Assembly: GCA_016187725.1 (NCBI GenBank)
Contig: JACPJE010000012.1
Coordinates: 1-64,000 of the forward strand
Reading direction: 5' to 3'
Source of the DNA: Candidatus Latescibacterota bacterium
GTDB lineage: Bacteria; Latescibacterota; UBA2968; UBA8231
Length of the DNA stretch: 64,000 bases
Part shown: one piece after another, positions 8,882-19,200 of the stretch
Position numbering within the stretch: the stretch's first letter is position 1
Layout of the letters: each line of letters opens with the position of its first letter
The notes under the pieces: model-generated
Seen by the model: the letters and a program-made list of their open reading frames with translations, nothing else
The model's database searches: none
Told to the model about the DNA's origin: nothing
Position numbers and translations under genes: made by a program

Positions 8882-11485
8882 CTAGGTATCCAGCCGCTCC
8901 AGGAGCTGCTGGCGTATCCTCTCCATCACTTCGTAGTTGACGATCTTCTGGCCGCGCCCATCCACCACGTAGAAGGCGTCGGTGGCCCGGTCGGCCACGG
9001 TGTTGATCAACGCGGTGTGGATGTCGAGTTCCTGCTCGCTGAGCACCTGGGTGATCTTGTAGAGCAGGCCCACCCGGTCCTGGGCGTCCACCTCGACCAC
9101 GGTATAGCGATCCGAAACCTGGTTCTCGAACTTCAGCTCGGGCGGGCGCAGGTGGTCCTCGCCCTTGCGGGCGCGCCAGTTCCAATTGGCGCTGTACTGC
9201 CCGAAGAGCTGATCCTCCTCTATCGCCCCGCCGATGACCTGGGCCAGTTGCTCCCCCACCCGCTGCTGCTTGCGCTGGGGCAGGACCGGGCCGCCGTCCA
9301 CGTCGGTCACCTGGAAGGTGTCCAGCACCACGGCGTCGGCGCGGGTATTGACCTGGGCGCGCAGGATGTCGATGTCGTTGACCGCCAGCACCGCGCAGAT
9401 CTTGGCCAGCAGGTGGCGCTGGTCCCGGGTGCAGATGGCCAGCTCGGTATAGGCCGGCCTCTCGGCGAACTCCAGCGCCAGCGGCTGCCCCTCCAAGTCC
9501 TCGATCAGGCCCAGGTGGGCCTCGATCTGGTCGCGGTTATAGGCCATCAGGTAACGGGAAGGCAGCTGCTGCACGTGGGCCTGGAAGGCGGCCACCTTGT
9601 GGGCCGGCCAGGTGCCGGTGATGAAGCGCAGGTGCATCTCGAGCAACTGGCGGACGTGGTGCTGCTCCTCCAGGGTCTTCAGCCCGGACTCGATCTGCTC
9701 CCGGGTCTTGTGATACAGGTCCCAGAGCAGGGCCCCCTGCCAGTCGGTCCAGGCGTCGCGGGCCACAGCGGACAGGTCGGCATAGGAGATCAGGTACAGG
9801 GCCTCCAGCCAACTGATATTGGCGAAGAGCCCGGCGAACTCGGCGATCATCCGGTAGTCGTCCAGATCGCGGCGCTGGGAGATGATCACCATGTCCTGGT
9901 GGTGCTCCACCAGAAAGAGCACGAAGCGCCGATCCTCGCGGGGCAGCTCAATCCGCTCCAGCAGCTGGCCGGCCATCTCCAGCCCGCAGACAATGTGGTC
10001 CTCCCGCCTGGACTTGCCGATGTCGTGCAGCAGCACGCCCAGGTAGAGCAGCTCGCGGCGCGGGAAGGCAGAGAAGAGGTGGTTGAGGGGCCGCTGCTCG
10101 GCCTCGCGGCCCAGAGATTCCAGATTATCCAGGGCCACCAGCACGTGTTCGTCCACGGTGTAGAGGTGGTAGATATCGTACTGCACCAGGCAGGTGAGCG
10201 CCCCGAACTCGGGCAGGTACGCCCCCAGCACCCCCAGCTGGTGCATGGCCCGCAGGGTGCGGGAGGCGCACTGCCGGCGCTTGAGGATGGCCATGAAGAG
10301 GTCGCGGGCTTCGGGCGAGCGCCGCACCTGGTCGTCGATCAGATGCAGGGAGGCGCGGATGGCGCGCTGGGCCTGTTCGCTGAGGCGCAGCCTGCGGGTC
10401 TGCAGGAGGGAGAAAAGGCGCAGCAGGCGCAGGGGCTCGGCGGCGAAATAGGCCTCGCCCTCCCGCAATTCGATCTTCTCATTCACCACCTCCACCCCTT
10501 CTTCCAGCAGCAGCCGCCGGCCTTCGCGCTCCCGGCTGGTCAGTTGCTCAAAGGCGCGCTCCACCAGGTTGTACACCGCCCGCGCGTGGAGGTAGTACTG
10601 TTGCATGAACTGCTCCACCGCCAGTTCCCTGCCCCGGTCCTCGTACCCGAAGCGGCGGGCGATCTGGGGCTTGAGGGCGTGCTCCAGCACGTCGTGACGC
10701 CGGCCCACTTCGAAGTGCAATTCGTGGCGCACCCGCCAGAGGAACTCGCGGCCTCGGGCCAGGGCGGCGCTTTCTTCGGCGTCCAGCAGACGCTGCCGCC
10801 ACGACTCCACCTCGGGCCCGCCGGCTTTGGCCTTGAGCGCCCATTCGAGCACCTGGAGATCGCGCAGCCCGCCGGGGCTCTCCTTGAGATTGGGTTCGAG
10901 CAGTTGCACCGAACCGCCGGCCTGGCTGCGGGCCTGATGCCACTGGCGCAGCCCGGCCACCGTCTGGCGGGGGAGCTTGGCGTAGAGCCGCTGCTGGAAC
11001 TGGGCGAAGAGGTCGGGATCGCCGGCCAGCAGACGGCCATCCATCATCGCGGTGCGGGCGTCCAGCTCCTGGTGGGACATCTCCACCACCTCGGCCAGGG
11101 TGCGGCTGCTGTGGCCCACCTCGAAACCCAGATCCCACAGCGGCCGCAGCGCCCCGGAGATGAAGCCGGCCTGTTTGTCTCTGGCCTTGGGAAAGAGGAA
11201 GAGCAGGTCCACGTCCGAGTACGGACTCATCTCCTGGCGCCCGTACCCCCCCAGGGCCACCAGGGCATGGGAGCCCTGGGGAGCCGGGGCTCCGGCGCAG
11301 ATTTCGAGCACCAGGGCATCCATGCCCTCGGCCAGGGCGCGGGCCGTCTCCAGGCCGCCGGCCCCCTGCTGGTGGGCCTGTCTGAGGTGCTCCAGCTGCC
11401 CCTTCCAGAAAGCCTGCCTTATTTTGGCTAGCGACCTGCCTCCCTCTGCAGCCAGCGCGGCGCGCAGCTCTTCCCTGGCCTTCAT
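8882..11485 (-). CDS. glnD: [Protein-PII] uridylyltransferase / uridylyl-removing enzyme
   Basis: ALVALGGYGRQEMSPYSDVDLLFLFP nucleotidyltransferase motif, HD motif LLHDIGKSRREDHI, two C-terminal ACT-like regions (AELAICTRDQRHLLAKICAVLAVNDIDILRAQV; VDAQDRVGLLYKITQVLSEQELDIHTALI). Confidence 0.93.
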   Translation of the reverse strand: MKAREELRAALAAEGGRSLAKIRQAFWKGQLEHLRQAHQQGAGGLETARALAEGMDALVLEICAGAPAPQGSHALVALGGYGRQEMSPYSDVDLLFLFPKARDKQAGFISGALRPLWDLGFEVGHSSRTLAEVVEMSHQELDARTAMMDGRLLAGDPDLFAQFQQRLYAKLPRQTVAGLRQWHQARSQAGGSVQLLEPNLKESPGGLRDLQVLEWALKAKAGGPEVESWRQRLLDAEESAALARGREFLWRVRHELHFEVGRRHDVLEHALKPQIARRFGYEDRGRELAVEQFMQQYYLHARAVYNLVERAFEQLTSREREGRRLLLEEGVEVVNEKIELREGEAYFAAEPLRLLRLFSLLQTRRLRLSEQAQRAIRASLHLIDDQVRRSPEARDLFMAILKRRQCASRTLRAMHQLGVLGAYLPEFGALTCLVQYDIYHLYTVDEHVLVALDNLESLGREAEQRPLNHLFSAFPRRELLYLGVLLHDIGKSRREDHIVCGLEMAGQLLERIELPREDRRFVLFLVEHHQDMVIISQRRDLDDYRMIAEFAGLFANISWLEALYLISYADLSAVARDAWTDWQGALLWDLYHKTREQIESGLKTLEEQHHVRQLLEMHLRFITGTWPAHKVAAFQAHVQQLPSRYLMAYNRDQIEAHLGLIEDLEGQPLALEFAERPAYTELAICTRDQRHLLAKICAVLAVNDIDILRAQVNTRADAVVLDTFQVTDVDGGPVLPQRKQQRVGEQLAQVIGGAIEEDQLFGQYSANWNWRARKGEDHLRPPELKFENQVSDRYTVVEVDAQDRVGLLYKITQVLSEQELDIHTALINTVADRATDAFYVVDGRGQKIVNYEVMERIRQQLLERLDT

Positions 11486-13935
11486 CGGCTCCGGGTCCTG
11501 AGTTTGGCCCTGGGCTTGGCTTTGGCCTTGCCCGCTGCTTTTTTTCGCGGGGCGAGCTGGACCTCCGCGGGGCGCTTTCCCCCCAGCAGCGCCAGCTTCA
11601 GCACCTGGTCGAAGCGCTCCACCAGTTCAAAGCGCATCTGGGCCCGGATCGGCGCGGGGATCTCCTCCAGATCGTTGGCGTTCCTGGCCGGCAGGATCAC
11701 CCGTCGGATGCCGGCCCGCTGGGCGGCCAGCACCTTGTCGCGGATGCCCCCCACCGGCAGCACTCGGCCGCGCAGGGTGATCTCGCCGGTCATGGCCAGG
11801 TCGCTGCGCACCGCCCGGCCGGTGAAGAGGGAGACCAGGGCCACGGCCAGGGCGATGCCCGCCGAAGGCCCCTCCTTGGGCGTGGCCCCGGCAGGCACGT
11901 GGATGTGGACGTCGGCCTCGCTCAGATCCTTGGCCTTCACCCCCCAGTCGTCGGCCCGGGTCCGCAGATAGCTGAGGGCGGTCCGGGCCGATTCCCGCAT
12001 CACCTCCCCCAACTGGCCGGTCAGGATCAGCTGCTCCTTGCCCTGCATGCGGGTGGCCTCGATGAAGAGGATCTCCCCGCCCACCGCGGTGGCAGCCAGG
12101 CCGGTGACCACCCCCACCTCGCCCTTGCCGGCGGCGACCTCGGCGAAGAAATGGGCCGGTCCCAGGTACTCCTCCAGCTCGCCGGCCTTGAGCTTGAAAC
12201 GCCGCCGCTTGCCCTCGATGATGCGCCGGGCCGCCTTGCGGCACAGGGCGCCCAATTGCCGCTCCAGCTGGCGCAGACCGGCCTCGCGGGTGTACTCGCC
12301 GATCAGCCGCGCCAGGGCCTCGTCGGCCAGCTGCAACTGGCCCGGGCGCAGGCCGTGCCCCTCCACCTGCTTGGGCAGCAGGTGCCGGCGGGCGATCTGC
12401 AGCTTTTCGTCGGGGGTGTACCCGGGAATGGGGATCTCCTCCATGCGGTCGCGCAGCGCCGGCGGCACCGGCCCTAGGAGGTTGGCGGTGGCGATGAAGA
12501 GCACCTTGGACAGGTCGAAGGGCACGTCGAGGTAGTGATCCACAAAGGTGTTGTTCTGCTCCGGGTCCAGCACCTCGAGCAGGGCCGAGCCCGGATCGCC
12601 GCGGAAATCGGCCCCCAGCTTGTCGATCTCGTCGAGCATGAAAACCGGATTGTTCGCCCCGGCCTTGCGCAGCCCCTGGATGATGCGGCCGGGCAGCGAG
12701 CCGATATAGGTGCGGCGGTGGCCGCGGATCTCGGCTTCGTCGTGGACCCCCCCCAGCGAGATGCGCAGGAACTTGCGGCCCATGGCCCGGGCGATGGAGC
12801 GGCCCAGGGAAGTCTTGCCCACCCCCGGCGGTCCCACGAAGCAGAGGATGGGCCCCTTGGTCTCCTGGCGCAGCCGGCGCACGGCCAGGAATTCTAGAAT
12901 GCGATCCTTCACCTTCTCCAGGCCGTAGTGGTCCTCGGCCAGCACCCGCGCGGCGGCGCTCAGGTCCAGGTCGTCCTGGGTGGACACTGCCCAGGGCAGG
13001 GCCAGCAGCCAGTCGAGATAGGTGCGCGCCATCGAGTATTCCGGCGAAGAGCTGTTCATCTGCTCCAGCCGGCGCAATTCGCGCTCGGCGGCCTCCCTGC
13101 CCTCGGGGGAGAGTTGGACCGCCTCCACCCTGGCGCGCAACTCCTCGCCCTCGGCCAGTTGCGGGTCGTCGCCGGACAGCTCCTTCTGGATGTGCTTGAG
13201 CTGCTCGCGCAGATAGTACTCGCGCTGCGACTTGCCCAGCTTCTCCTGGACCTGGGCCTGGATCTTCATGCCCACCTCGAGGATCTCCTGCTCGCGGGCC
13301 AGCAGTCCGGTCAGGTACTCGAGCCGCTGGCCGATGTCCAGCAGTTCGAGGAGTTTCTGTTTTTCCTCCAGGGCCAGGTCGAGGTTGGAGACCACAAAGT
13401 CGGCCAGCCTCCCCGGGTGGTCGATGTTCATGGCGATGATCTGCAATTCGCGGGCCATGTTGGGGGTCATCTCGACGATGGCCTTGAACTGCCGGTGCAC
13501 GGTGCGGCACAGGGCCTGCACCTGGGTGGACTCCGGGTCGCCCTCGTCTTCCAGCCTGAGGATCCGGCCCTTGAGGAAGGGGGTCTCCTGCACCAGTTCG
13601 CCCAGGCCGCAACGGGCCAATCCCTGGATGATCAGCCGCACGGTGCCGTCTGGCATCCGCCACAGCTTGTGGATCTTGGTCGCCGTGCCCATCCGGTACA
13701 GGTCGGCGGCTCCCGCCTCCTCGGCATCGAGGTTCTGCTGGGCGAAGATGGCCAGCAGGCCGTTGCTTTCGGCCGCCGCCTCCAGGGTGCGCAGGGCCCG
13801 CGTCCCCCCGGCGGTGAGCTGGTGGGGCATGTAGGGATAGACCACGGTATGGCGCACCGGCAGGATGGGCATTTCGGCAGGCAGGCCGCCGGGCGGGGCC
13901 TCGACCACCGCGATGGGAAACTGGGATTCGGACAC
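11482..13935 (-). CDS. lon: ATP-dependent endopeptidase La
   Basis: PILPVRHTVVYPYM N-terminus, GPPGVGKTSLGRSIARAMGRKF Walker A, MLDEIDKLGADFRGDPGSALLEVLDPEQN, catalytic PKEGPSAGIALAVALVSLFTGR. ATGA overlap with glnD start. Confidence 0.97.
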   Translation of the reverse strand: MSESQFPIAVVEAPPGGLPAEMPILPVRHTVVYPYMPHQLTAGGTRALRTLEAAAESNGLLAIFAQQNLDAEEAGAADLYRMGTATKIHKLWRMPDGTVRLIIQGLARCGLGELVQETPFLKGRILRLEDEGDPESTQVQALCRTVHRQFKAIVEMTPNMARELQIIAMNIDHPGRLADFVVSNLDLALEEKQKLLELLDIGQRLEYLTGLLAREQEILEVGMKIQAQVQEKLGKSQREYYLREQLKHIQKELSGDDPQLAEGEELRARVEAVQLSPEGREAAERELRRLEQMNSSSPEYSMARTYLDWLLALPWAVSTQDDLDLSAAARVLAEDHYGLEKVKDRILEFLAVRRLRQETKGPILCFVGPPGVGKTSLGRSIARAMGRKFLRISLGGVHDEAEIRGHRRTYIGSLPGRIIQGLRKAGANNPVFMLDEIDKLGADFRGDPGSALLEVLDPEQNNTFVDHYLDVPFDLSKVLFIATANLLGPVPPALRDRMEEIPIPGYTPDEKLQIARRHLLPKQVEGHGLRPGQLQLADEALARLIGEYTREAGLRQLERQLGALCRKAARRIIEGKRRRFKLKAGELEEYLGPAHFFAEVAAGKGEVGVVTGLAATAVGGEILFIEATRMQGKEQLILTGQLGEVMRESARTALSYLRTRADDWGVKAKDLSEADVHIHVPAGATPKEGPSAGIALAVALVSLFTGRAVRSDLAMTGEITLRGRVLPVGGIRDKVLAAQRAGIRRVILPARNANDLEEIPAPIRAQMRFELVERFDQVLKLALLGGKRPAEVQLAPRKKAAGKAKAKPRAKLRTRSR

Positions 13936-13970
13936 GTTCTCGCTCCCTCGCTAGTTCCGGTTATTCGCCT

Positions 13971-14014
13971 AGGGTATGCCTTCGCTTGACAGGTGTCAAG
14001 GAGACCGTCATATT
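13971..14014. promoter_or_regulatory. Divergent sigma-70-like promoters for lon (-) and hflX (+) sharing one palindrome
   Basis: CTTGACA-GG-TGTCAAG at 13985-14000. Plus strand: TTGACA-N17-CATATT. Minus strand: TTGACA-N17-TACCCT. Confidence 0.55.
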
Positions 14015-14055
14015 GATCCTTAGACTTCTGTTGACCCCGGAGGTGTTCCCCCCTA

Positions 14056-15357
14056 TTGAGTGACCCCGTCGCCCCTCCTAGCCCCCAGCCCGTGCTGCTG
14101 GTCGGCGTGTCCCTGCCCCATATCCCGGTCTGGGAAGCCGAGGACTCGCTGGACGAACTCAGCCGCCTGGCTCACACCGCCACCCTCCGCGAAGGGGCGC
14201 GCCTGCTCCAGCACCGGGAGCGCATAGACCCGACCTACTATATCGGCAAAGGCAAGGCCGACGAACTCAAACCCCTGGCCCAAGGCTGCGGCGCCGACTT
14301 GGTCGTCTTCGACAACGACCTCTCGCCGGCCCAGATGCGCAACCTCGAAAAACTGACCGGCCTGCGCATCCTCGACCGCAGCGGCCTGATCCTCGACATC
14401 TTCGCCCTCCACGCCCGCACCCACACCGCCCAGCTCCAGGTGGAACTGGCCCAGCTCAACTACCTGCTGCCCCGCCTCACCCGCCAGTGGTCCCACCTCT
14501 CGCGCCAGGCCGGCGGGGGCGCCATCCGCGGCATGGGCGCGGTGGGCGTGCGCGGCCCGGGCGAAACCCAGCTGGAAATAGACCGCCGCCTGATCCGCCG
14601 GCGCATCAGCGAACTCAACCTCAAGCTGGAGCGCATCAGCGGGCAGCTGGCCACCAGCCGCAAGAAGCGCCGGGAGGAATTCAAGGTGGCTCTGGTGGGC
14701 TACACCAACGCCGGCAAATCCACCCTGATGCGCGCCCTTTCCGGGGCCCAGGTGCTGGTGGCCGACCAGCTCTTCGCCACCCTCGATTCCACCACCCGGG
14801 CCGTGCAGCTGGGCCAGCGGCGCAAGATCCTGCTCACCGACACGGTGGGTTTCATCCGCCGGCTGCCCCACCACCTCTTCGCCTCCTTCCACGCCACCCT
14901 CGAAGAGGCCCTGCAGGCCGACCTGCTCCTCCACGTAGTGGACATGAGCCACCCTCAGTACGAGCAGCAGAAAACCACCGTCGATGCGGTGTTGAGGGAA
15001 TTGGGGCTGGAGGACAAGCCGACCCTGCTGGTCTACAACAAGATCGACCGCGTCGATCCGGCCGAGGAGGAGCGGCTGGCCCGCCACTACGCCCGGCAGG
15101 CCGGCGCGGTGGCGGTCTCGGCCCTCAGCGGCGTGGGCCTGAAAATCCTGCGGGAAAAGATCCTTTTCTACAGCCAGGAGGAGGAGGTGACCGTGGATCT
15201 CCACATCCCCCAGCAGGAGGGCCGCTTGCTCTCCCAGCTCCACCACCAGGGAGAAGTCCTCGCCCAGGACTTTGCCGAGGACCAGGTGCGTTTGCGGGTC
15301 CGCCTGGATCGCTTCTGGGTCCGGCGCTGGCGGCTGGAGCGTTTCGCCCCCGCCTAG
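14056..15357 (+). CDS. hflX: Ribosome-associated GTPase HflX (probable TTG start)
   Basis: DPTYYIGKGKADEL, GAGGGAIRGMGAVGVRGPGETQLEIDRRLIRRRI, VALVGYTNAGKSTLMRALSG, TVGFIRRLPHHLFASFHATLEE. Confidence 0.95.
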   Translation: MSDPVAPPSPQPVLLVGVSLPHIPVWEAEDSLDELSRLAHTATLREGARLLQHRERIDPTYYIGKGKADELKPLAQGCGADLVVFDNDLSPAQMRNLEKLTGLRILDRSGLILDIFALHARTHTAQLQVELAQLNYLLPRLTRQWSHLSRQAGGGAIRGMGAVGVRGPGETQLEIDRRLIRRRISELNLKLERISGQLATSRKKRREEFKVALVGYTNAGKSTLMRALSGAQVLVADQLFATLDSTTRAVQLGQRRKILLTDTVGFIRRLPHHLFASFHATLEEALQADLLLHVVDMSHPQYEQQKTTVDAVLRELGLEDKPTLLVYNKIDRVDPAEEERLARHYARQAGAVAVSALSGVGLKILREKILFYSQEEEVTVDLHIPQQEGRLLSQLHHQGEVLAQDFAEDQVRLRVRLDRFWVRRWRLERFAPA

Positions 15358-15376
15358 GGGCACCTGGTCGTACACA

Positions 15377-15583
15377 ATGGACGAAGAAGACCTCCGCGAA
15401 TGGTGCGCCCTTTCTCCGGCAGAGCGCTTTGTCGAATCCCAGAAGCTCTGGGAGGTGTTCCTGCTCCTGGGAGGAACCTATGACCCAGAACCCGATACCC
15501 AGAGCCCTTTCCATTCTCTTTACTTCCCAGACCAGGGCCCTGCTGATGGGAGGTCAGGCCTGCATCCTCTACGGGGCCGCTGA
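15377..15583 (+). CDS. Small protein of a conserved pair upstream of a nucleotidyltransferase; overlaps it in another frame
   Basis: MDEEDLREWCALSPAERFVESQKLWEVFLLLGGTYDPEPDTQSPFHSLYFPDQGPADGRSGLHPLRGR. Ends 104 nt inside the next gene. Confidence 0.6.
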   Translation: MDEEDLREWCALSPAERFVESQKLWEVFLLLGGTYDPEPDTQSPFHSLYFPDQGPADGRSGLHPLRGR

Positions 15584-16214
15584 GTTCAGCCGCGACATCG
15601 ACCTGGCGATCCTGGTCTCGCCAGAGAACCTGGATCACCTGCGCGCCGCCCTGAAGGCGCTTCAAGCTGAACCCATCTACTTCCCCCGCCTCACTGAGGA
15701 AGTCCTCCGCCGAGGCCATGCCTGTCATTTCCGCTGCCGTGCGGCCGAAGGTCTGCGTATCGACGTGATGGGCAGGTGGAGAGGAATGGGGGAATTTTCG
15801 GAGTTGTGGGAGCGGCGGATAGAAATCGACCTGCCTGAGGTGGGGCAGGTAGCCGTAATGGCAGTGGAAGACCTGGTCAAGAGCAAGAAAACCCAGCGAG
15901 ACAAGGACTGGCCGATGATCCGGCGACTGCTGGAAGTGGATTTCTACCGGCACGGCCTGGACGCTTCCACAGCTAGGGTGCGCTTCTGGCTGGCCGAGGG
16001 CCGGACCCCGGAAATTCTCCAGGTCCTTGCTGAAAAATATCCAGAATTTACTCGGGAGGCGGCCCGGCGACGCCCTCTACTCAGCGAAGCGCTTGCTGGG
16101 GACGCAGCCTCACTAGCGCGTATGTTGCGGGAAGAAGAGGATCAGGAGCGAGCACTGGACCGCCAGTACTGGGCGCCGCTCAAGGAAGAGCTGGAGCGCT
16201 GGCGCCGCCAGTGA
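15480..16214 (+). CDS. Nucleotidyltransferase-fold protein (AbiEii/DUF6036-like)
   Basis: LLMGGQACILYGAAEFSRDIDLAILV (G-G...DxD nucleotidyltransferase motif), ...GLRIDVMGRWRG..., VAVMAVEDLVKSKKTQRDKDWPMIRRL. Confidence 0.75.
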   Translation: MTQNPIPRALSILFTSQTRALLMGGQACILYGAAEFSRDIDLAILVSPENLDHLRAALKALQAEPIYFPRLTEEVLRRGHACHFRCRAAEGLRIDVMGRWRGMGEFSELWERRIEIDLPEVGQVAVMAVEDLVKSKKTQRDKDWPMIRRLLEVDFYRHGLDASTARVRFWLAEGRTPEILQVLAEKYPEFTREAARRRPLLSEALAGDAASLARMLREEEDQERALDRQYWAPLKEELERWRRQ

Positions 16215-16221
16215 ATTGTCT

Positions 16222-19200
16222 TCACTTCACCAGGGCCATCTTGCGCACCTGCACCTGCTCCCCCACCCGCACCCGGCAGAAGTACACCCCGCTGCCCAGG
16301 AACTGGCCGGCGCTGTCCAGCCCGTCCCACACCGCCCGGTAGTAGCCCGGCTTCATCGGCTCCTCCAACAGGGTCTGCACCCGCTGGCCCAGCAGGTCGT
16401 AGATCTCCACCGCCACCAGCGCCGATCCCCTGACCCCCAGGGGCACGGTGAAGGGGATGGTAGTGCTGGGGTTGAAGGGGTTGGGGTAGTTCGGCCCCAG
16501 GGAGAAGTTCTTGGGCAGGGCAAGTTCAGTCGGATCGTTGAGCAAGCGGATGGCAGTACTCTGATAAGATGAAGCGAGGAATTTGCCCTCTCTCAGCCGC
16601 AGCGACTCCGGGTAACCGTCCCGATGGAGTTTCACCTTCACCCGCAACAGCTCGCCCTCACCCGAGGCGGACCAGCCCTTGCCCCGGCGGGCTGCGGCCA
16701 CTCCCAGCCGGCCTTCCTCCGGTGCCACCCGCCTGGTGTACCCCTGCGGGTTGTCGCGGAAGATCCCCGCTGCCTCCAGGCCTTCCTCCTCTACCTCCAT
16801 CTCCCCTGGATCGTAGACCAGCTCGAGATCGTATCCCGCCAGGTCTCCCAGCCCCTTTGCCCGGTAGACCAGTTCGATCACCAAGCCTTGGCACCACTCG
16901 CCGGCGAACTGCGGCGCCGAGACCTCTACCCCGGCCTGCCCGTTGTCGCGCAGGTAGGCCGGCTTGAAGACCGGGGGCGCTCCCAAGCCGGTGGTGTTGC
17001 TGATATTCGAGCTGGTCACGACTAGATCCTCGATACTCACCCGGAGGTCGTTGTTCAGGTCGGCTGATTTGAAGTAGGCCGCACTGGTATTGGTGCCCCA
17101 GGCCGCGTCGATGGCGTTGATGTCGTCCTCGTCGATCTCGTTGTCCTCGGTCACATCCCCGGCCTTCAGTTGGTGGCCGTCCTGCCCGAGGAGGAAGGAG
17201 GCGTCGCCGCGCACGTCCGAGGCGAAGAAGCCGTGGCTGCTGCCGAGGATCAGCACCTCGCCGTTGCGCACGGCGATGGTATCGGTCCGCCCGCTCAGAT
17301 GGCTGGTGTCCTTGACGGTCAGCACATAGCGGCCTGCCGGCACGCTGTACAGGCTCAGGGCGCCCGAGGAACTGGTCTGCACCTCCACGGTGTCGGTGGT
17401 GCTGGCCAGGTCGTCGTTGGCCGAGCGGAACCTGCTTTCTACCACATCGGCCGTGCTGCCGGGCAGGCGCAGGTGGACGTCGAGCAGGGTGGAGTGGTTG
17501 CCATTGCCGATGGGCGACGAGCGGCCTTCGAGCAGCACGGTGGCTTCGATACGTCCCCTGCCCACCACCTGCACCTGGGCGTTCTGGACGGACATGCCGG
17601 TACTGCTCTTCAGGGACACCGAATTCCCCGCCAGGTTGAGGGCTGCATCGTCGTCGAACTTGATGGCACTGGTCCCACTGATACTGTTGCCGACCACCAC
17701 CCGGAAACTGGCCAGCCGGGCCGGATTGGCAGCGGTGCCCACCAGCTCGCCGCCGGGCTTGGTCTTGGTGAACCTCACCTTGGTGCCCGAGGTGGTGTTC
17801 TCCACCACGCTGCCCCCACTGAACACCACCCCCAGATCGGTGAAGGGGCTGGAGGAGTTGACCACCGAAAAGACCGAGGATTGGAGGTCGACCACCGCGC
17901 TGATCGCCTCAGCGGCCATCCCTCCGGACTGGACCAGCACCTCGAAGGTGAGGGTATCGCCTGCCCCCACGGTGACCTTGTTGGGGCTGAGCGACAGGTG
18001 CGGGCTGAGCCCGGAACCGGTCTTGACCACCAGCCGGTTCGAGGCTTCGCTCACCTGCCCGGTGGTGTTGTCGGAGAAGGTGGGGTCGGCGCTGATGCCG
18101 GCGTAGATGGCATAGGAGCCCTCGGCCAGGGCAAAGGTGCTGGTCTTGGTGTCCCAGTTGAAGGCATTGCCCTCGCTCTCTCGGATGGCGGTGATGGTGC
18201 CCGAGGTGGTGCCGGTGCTACTGTTGAGGATCACCGGGTTGGCAGCCTCCAGCGCCTGCAGGCTGCTCAGTCCCGAACTGGTCGAGGCGTAGAGGCGGAT
18301 ATAGGCGTCGTCGGTGCTGGCGCCGTCGTCCACCAGGTAGTCGTCCCATTCCAGGCGGATGAGGTCTCCCTGGCTGATCTCGGGCATGCGGGTCTTGAGC
18401 AGGATGCTGGGAGCGTGGGTGACCACCAAGGAGCCCCCCTTGGCCACCTGCACGTTGCCGTTGCCGTCGTCGATCACCGCGTAGAGCCATACCCGGGTGC
18501 CGCTGACCGGCACGCTGTTGGGCGGACTGCGCAGGTTCCACGCGTACATGTCGCTGGGGCCGTCCCCGTTTTCGGACAGGCCGCTGACGATGAGCCGGGT
18601 GTCCGCGTCGCTGGTCAGCGAGGTGGACGAAGCCCCCGCCTCGGTGGAGTGATCCGTCGCTGCCGGATCGTCGGTGGTGAAGTACAGGGAGATGCTGGCG
18701 TTGTTGTCCAGGTCCTGATCCCCCGGCCCCTTCTGCCACTGGATGGTGTAGACCGGCTGGGAGCGGCTGAAGACCTGCCGCTGGGTGTCCTTGGCCGGCT
18801 CGTAGAAGACAAAGGAGGGCGAATGGCGCAGCACCAGCGCCGCACTGCTGTTGCCCACCGTGGCGCTGAACGAGTCGCTGGCCACCGCGTAGAGGTAGTA
18901 GAGCCCCTGGGCGATCTGCGGCGAGGTGACGTCCCACGAGTACTGGTGGTCGTGGCTGGTCAGCGAGGTGGTGGAGGTGATGGCCGTGCCCCGGGTCCCG
19001 GAGACGCTCTTGCCCAGCACGAAATTCTGGTTGGGATAGACGCCCTTGGCCGAGAGCGAGGTGATGCCGGTGGCCGAGGCGTAGAAGAGCTGCACCCGGG
19101 CCTGGCTGTCGTAATCCACCACACTGAAATCCAGGTCGTAGGGATTGGCCCTCAGGCCGCTGCGCACCCCGGTGTCCACCGTGTCGGCCCCGCTGGGGTC

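Noticed and set aside
9017-11431. 804-aa plus-strand ORF opposite glnD
   Set aside because: Antisense ORF caused by high GC; low-complexity His/Gly/Gln/Val-rich translation, while the minus strand encodes clear GlnD.
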